NCBI GenBank assembly: GCA_944320785.1
Contig: CALUIR010000002.1
Span: 124,001 to 188,000, forward strand
Length of the DNA stretch: 64,000 bases
Direction: 5' to 3'
Source of the DNA: an uncultured Bacteroidaceae bacterium
GTDB taxonomy: Bacteria > Bacteroidota > Bacteroidia > Bacteroidales > Bacteroidaceae
The position numbers were made by a program, and so were the translations under genes. Positions 61,801 through 64,000 of the stretch are shown here, piece by piece. Below the pieces are notes generated by a model. It saw only the letters and a program-made list of their open reading frames with translations. It had not been told where the DNA came from and did not search any database. Numbering within the stretch: the first letter of the stretch is position 1; each line of letters opens with the position of its first letter.

Positions 61801-62855
61801 GGGAGGCCGACTGGGGCGATGCCACGTTCTTCCAGGCAGGCATTGAGTACGGGACGTGGGAAGACGATGTGGATGTCCCCGTCAACATCGAGGAAACCGG
61901 CATAATGCTGACGGAATTGTTGCCGTCCACCTATTATGATTACCGCATGTATGTGGAAACGGTGGAAGGCGGCAGGGTGTATAGCGACACGCGCACTTTC
62001 ATCACAAATTCCATCCATTGCGAGACTTTGCCCGTGAGCAACGTTTCCAACCGTTCCGCCACGCTGAACGGCACGGTGGATTGCGACAGCCATAGTTCCG
62101 CCGAGTTCGGTTTCCAGTGGAAGCAGATGGAAGGATGGAACAGCGAACCTGCCTTCACCAAGGGCCATAAGAACGAGGACGGCAGCATCTCCGTCGGGTT
62201 GGTGAACGGGATGCTGGAGCCGGACACCGACTATCAGTACCGTGCCGCTGTGCGCTACCAAGGCAACATCTATGCGGCGGATGCGTGGGAAACGTTCCGC
62301 ACCGAGTCGGAATACGTGTATTATCCCGCCACGGTTTATACCATTTTCCGCACTGACCGCGAGAACAACCGCCTGCTGCTTTGCGGCTACTACGTGGCCG
62401 GCAGCGAGGAAATCGTGGAGCAGGGCTACGAATACTGGAACAATGCCACGGGCGTTTCTGCCCGCAGCGCCGGGGAGGTGGAGGTCATCCACACCGATGC
62501 TTCCATGCAATACAGCCTGGATGTGCAGGCGTTGCAGGCAGGCGACTATTCTGTCCGGGCGTTTGTCAAGACCTCGTCGGGCATCACCACTTATGGGAAC
62601 ATCCTCTCGTTCGGCGTGCAGGGTGGGGAAGTTGTCGGCATTTCGGACGCTCTTGCGGCCGATATCACGTGCAGTGTGGAAGGTTCGTCGTTGACGGTGC
62701 GCAATGCCACGGGGCTTTCGTGCGTGGTGTGCAACGTTTCCGGCATGGTGGTGGCTCAGCGCGATGGCATGTTGGAGACGGAAGAATTTGACCTTGCGCC
62801 TGGTTTGTACGTCATCCGTTTCAGCAACGGCGAGACGCGCAAGGTAGGCATTTAG
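58833..62855 (+). CDS. Large surface protein with repeated fibronectin-like modules and sorting tail
   Basis: ATG 58833 (or 58845) precedes a signal peptide (FCMALLLAFGSLPLPLRAG). The 1340-aa protein carries about eight fibronectin-III-like modules marked by TQTKATLSATF, TQTTATVAANV, SQASATIRGRV, TPTTARLKLDA, TQTKATMQMSF, QTAATIEWEA and NRSATLNGTV. Two jelly-roll-like inserts (about 85-215 and 290-430) are related to each other. It ends in a Por-type tail (LAPGLYVIRFSNGETRKV). The second insert (59525-60250) has visibly lower GC than the rest. It is probably an extracellular carbohydrate-binding or adhesion protein. Its neighbours suggest a pectin link, but no catalytic motif is seen. Confidence 0.82.
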   Translation: MIATMKQFCMALLLAFGSLPLPLRAGITLHEASGVTQTKATLSATFTDLSAAHGFQYKYGTLPEIDDFSRFALAPESDPVQLSTSGHAWSAREARGWVESHGGLAAGQSSTMSATAMLHQAATLTFEWSVDSEEGVGILSFKVDGEEVASISGLVDFTAVSRNLAAGEHTFEWTYAKSSETNVGLDIGMVRNIHFRNTTPGEWIDVAVTGSEALLDALYPGKDYLFRAYEVNMGYQFTGIGTFKTKEITFGSIQTTPVTQTTATVAANVDTGDAHVSMVLTVGEDRPDWRDDSQMLQYAFKENSLPCTIVTSNETYWEPGTDEGEPVIFNDTSDRLGVNYPSFGVQVELTEPATITFDWKMTGGNANNNVLYFNVDGKTEAWTRETSGYAAKAFQLSAGIHKILWERNVYANGTAYVKNIQIGERPIYENTAKQYPFTLPSTKITGLTPNLSYKGHVAVLDESGGLIVQSPWIYFTTLNVSADVLEATDVSQASATIRGRVHGGDATVIAAGLQYKDASGDRWSDYPKDASAEEISQALTRLRPSTLYHYRAYIQAEGCDTVFSDTGEFTTLAVQALKPVAVRVAQHSAVLQGEVVFGDATIYQRGMQFRRTGTADWEDVEDIGEDAVFTLAKTGLEMGVAYEARTYIQPAGGDIIYSDILSFATLDVYIGKTAYTSTQTTIDMVAALVSLDEGVVADEYGFEYYAYSDGFYMGGGAADLPSDTVRVPVVPEDEALHLHLDRLTPHYTYYYRAYVKIGGTYHYTEGYFGTDRTWTGALTQRAGIAVEAGEITPTTARLKLDATQDGDAVVTQIEYGMMNPNWVVEEYLTCGTDLSLEGLTPGTSYGVAFRGLVNGRWCPLLLSLDWDYSLYEFETLPLNIEAGFTDITQTKATMQMSFIFGNVEVRDLHYRLNGGEYIPCGEITDTHMTIELEGLKPATEYRVDFRGIMGEETLCYWDNYYGYPYRFTTKAVEVSASAPEVWQTAATIEWEADWGDATFFQAGIEYGTWEDDVDVPVNIEETGIMLTELLPSTYYDYRMYVETVEGGRVYSDTRTFITNSIHCETLPVSNVSNRSATLNGTVDCDSHSSAEFGFQWKQMEGWNSEPAFTKGHKNEDGSISVGLVNGMLEPDTDYQYRAAVRYQGNIYAADAWETFRTESEYVYYPATVYTIFRTDRENNRLLLCGYYVAGSEEIVEQGYEYWNNATGVSARSAGEVEVIHTDASMQYSLDVQALQAGDYSVRAFVKTSSGITTYGNILSFGVQGGEVVGISDALAADITCSVEGSSLTVRNATGLSCVVCNVSGMVVAQRDGMLETEEFDLAPGLYVIRFSNGETRKVGI

Positions 62856-62876
62856 GCATCGGGGCTTTGCGCTCCT

Positions 62877-64000
62877 CTATGAATGCCGTGGGGTGTCCGT
62901 ACGCCCCACGGCATTCTTTTTTCGGTATTCGTTGGGCGTGCAGTTCATTTTCTCTTTGAATACCCGGTTGAAGTACTGGGGCGACGAGAAGCCGCTGCGG
63001 TAAGCCACGTCTGCCAAGGAGCATTTCCCTTCTTCCAGCAGCGTGGCGGCCTTCTTGATGCGCATGTCGCGCACCAAGTCGATGGGCGAAGTGCCGGTGA
63101 AAGTCTTGATTTTCCGATAGAACACGGTGCGGCTCATGTTCATGGTGTCGGCCATGTCGTCGATGGTGAACTGCGGGTCTTGCAGATGTTCGTCCACAAA
63201 CTGTATGACGTTGCGGATGAACGTGTCGTCAAACGGCGGCGCCTGTGCGGATGCTTCCCCGGCGGCTTTGCGGGTCTTGCTTCCCTTCTTCGCGTTCTCC
63301 TTGTGCTGCTCCAGATAGTAAGCGGCCAAAGAGTTCCTTTGCTTGATGAGCGAGTCGATGCGTGCTTTCAGGTAGGCAGAGTTGAAAGGCTTTGCCAGAT
63401 AATCGTCCGCGCCGTATTCCAACCCTTGTATGCGGTCCTCGACAGAGGATTTTGCCGAAAGCAGGATGATGGGGATGTGGCTGGTGTCGCGGTGGGCCTT
63501 GACGGCTTCCACCAACTGTATGCCGTCCATTTCCGGCATCATGACATCGCTGACAATGAGGTCCGGCAGCTTTTCTTTGGCCATGTCGAACGCTTGTTGC
63601 CCGTTTGCGGCCTGCAGCACTTGGTATTTCTCCGCCAACATGCGGGCAAGGAACCGCCGCAGTTCGTCGTTGTCTTCCACGATGAGCAAGGTCTCGTCAG
63701 CCGGACTCCCGCTTTCCGGGGCTTGCGTGCCGGGGATTTCCTCGGCAGCAGAAGGGTCGAACTGTATGCCGTCTTCCGGGAGGAACTCTGCAAGCGGGTC
63801 AGTGGCATAGGCATCGCATGTGGCAGGCAGCGTGACGGAGAAGGTGGTTTCCTGCGGGTTGCTCTCTGCTTGCGCCTTCCCGTGCAGCAAGTGGGCGAAG
63901 TCTTTCACTAATGAAAGCCCGATGCCGGTGGAACGGTTGGGGCTTTTGTTGCCTAACGTTTCAAACCGTTCAAAGATGTGTGCCAGCTGGGCAGCGTTGA
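62877..64000 (-). CDS. Hybrid two-component system regulator, 3' part (gene runs off the window)
   Basis: The frame is open from the right edge; 373 residues are visible. It starts inside the histidine-kinase ATPase domain (FERFETLGNKSPNRSTGIGLSLVKD, read as N and G2 boxes), followed by a receiver domain (LLIVEDNDELRRFL, phospho-acceptor Asp in VSDVMMPEMDG, Lys in YLAKPFN) and an AraC-type DNA-binding domain (IDDMADTMNMSRTVFYRKIK, VAYRSGFSSPQYFNRVFKEK). This is the Bacteroidetes HTCS layout; such proteins sense oligosaccharides in the periplasm and activate polysaccharide genes. Neighbouring pectin esterases are likely targets. Confidence 0.93.
   Translation of the reverse strand, partial: NAAQLAHIFERFETLGNKSPNRSTGIGLSLVKDFAHLLHGKAQAESNPQETTFSVTLPATCDAYATDPLAEFLPEDGIQFDPSAAEEIPGTQAPESGSPADETLLIVEDNDELRRFLARMLAEKYQVLQAANGQQAFDMAKEKLPDLIVSDVMMPEMDGIQLVEAVKAHRDTSHIPIILLSAKSSVEDRIQGLEYGADDYLAKPFNSAYLKARIDSLIKQRNSLAAYYLEQHKENAKKGSKTRKAAGEASAQAPPFDDTFIRNVIQFVDEHLQDPQFTIDDMADTMNMSRTVFYRKIKTFTGTSPIDLVRDMRIKKAATLLEEGKCSLADVAYRSGFSSPQYFNRVFKEKMNCTPNEYRKKNAVGRTDTPRHS
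62881..62922. terminator. Bidirectional terminator within the HTCS 3' end
   Basis: GAATGCCGTGGGG (62881-62893) pairs perfectly with CCCCACGGCATTC (62904-62916), followed by TTTTTT on the plus strand. The hairpin lies in the last codons of the HTCS gene, whose stop is at 62877-62879. Confidence 0.85.

Overview
The window is chromosomal DNA from a member of the Bacteroidales (Bacteroidetes). The evidence is a promoter grammar of TTTG/GTTG-N19-20-TAnnTTTG in front of many genes, the family content (TonB-dependent receptor with a carboxypeptidase-like plug extension, DUF4271, DUF6427, DUF3316, DUF4833, hybrid two-component regulator, C-terminal sorting-tail proteins, S9 dipeptidyl peptidase), and the gene order folP-cdaA and hemD-rnpA-yidD-tatD-tyrS. 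GC looks like about 50-57 %. The genus cannot be fixed from this window alone. There is no rRNA operon, CRISPR array, complete insertion sequence or prophage; two tRNA genes are present.

Left part (1-3.9 kb): an accessory locus made of a small cysteine-containing secreted protein whose signal peptide is interrupted by an amber stop, a thioredoxin-like protein with a CPRC motif, a thioredoxin-like lipoprotein and a small outer-membrane barrel, punctuated by two copies of a hairpin-forming 60-bp repeat. From 3.9 to 29 kb come mostly core genes: a CYTH protein with a coupled 43-aa membrane protein, prfB with its programmed frameshift, rnhB, a TonB receptor with a metallophosphoesterase, tRNA-Leu, an operon parC-DUF3316-S41 protease, glyS-FKBP, asd, a lamin-tail surface protein, murF, folP-cdaA, pta-ackA, then a HigBA-like toxin-antitoxin pair lodged beside a DUF4143 ATPase gene whose 3' end is duplicated on the far side of the pair.

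Middle part (29-45 kb): a secreted protein of four roughly 270-aa repeats, then a long plus-strand run beginning at a duplicated cysE promoter: cysE, an rRNA methyltransferase, an S9 peptidase, purD, DUF6427, a YqaA-type membrane protein, mnmD, a zinc-type binding lipoprotein and ATPase (no permease), a LOG-family hydrolase and DUF4271. hemD, rnpA, yidD, tatD, tyrS and tRNA-Gln follow.

Right part (48.6-64 kb): structured intergenic DNA, an unrecognised three-gene minus-strand operon (447, 72 and 143 aa; the last has a pattern resembling an FtsZ C-terminal domain), a Cof-type HAD phosphatase, and a pectin-related group: a rhamnogalacturonan acetylesterase-like SGNH protein, a large pectin methylesterase, a DUF4833 protein, a 1340-aa fibronectin-like surface protein, and the 3' part of a hybrid two-component regulator that runs off the right edge. 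The esterases probably strip acetyl and methyl groups from pectin at the cell surface and the regulator probably senses the products, but no SusCD pair or lyase lies in the window.
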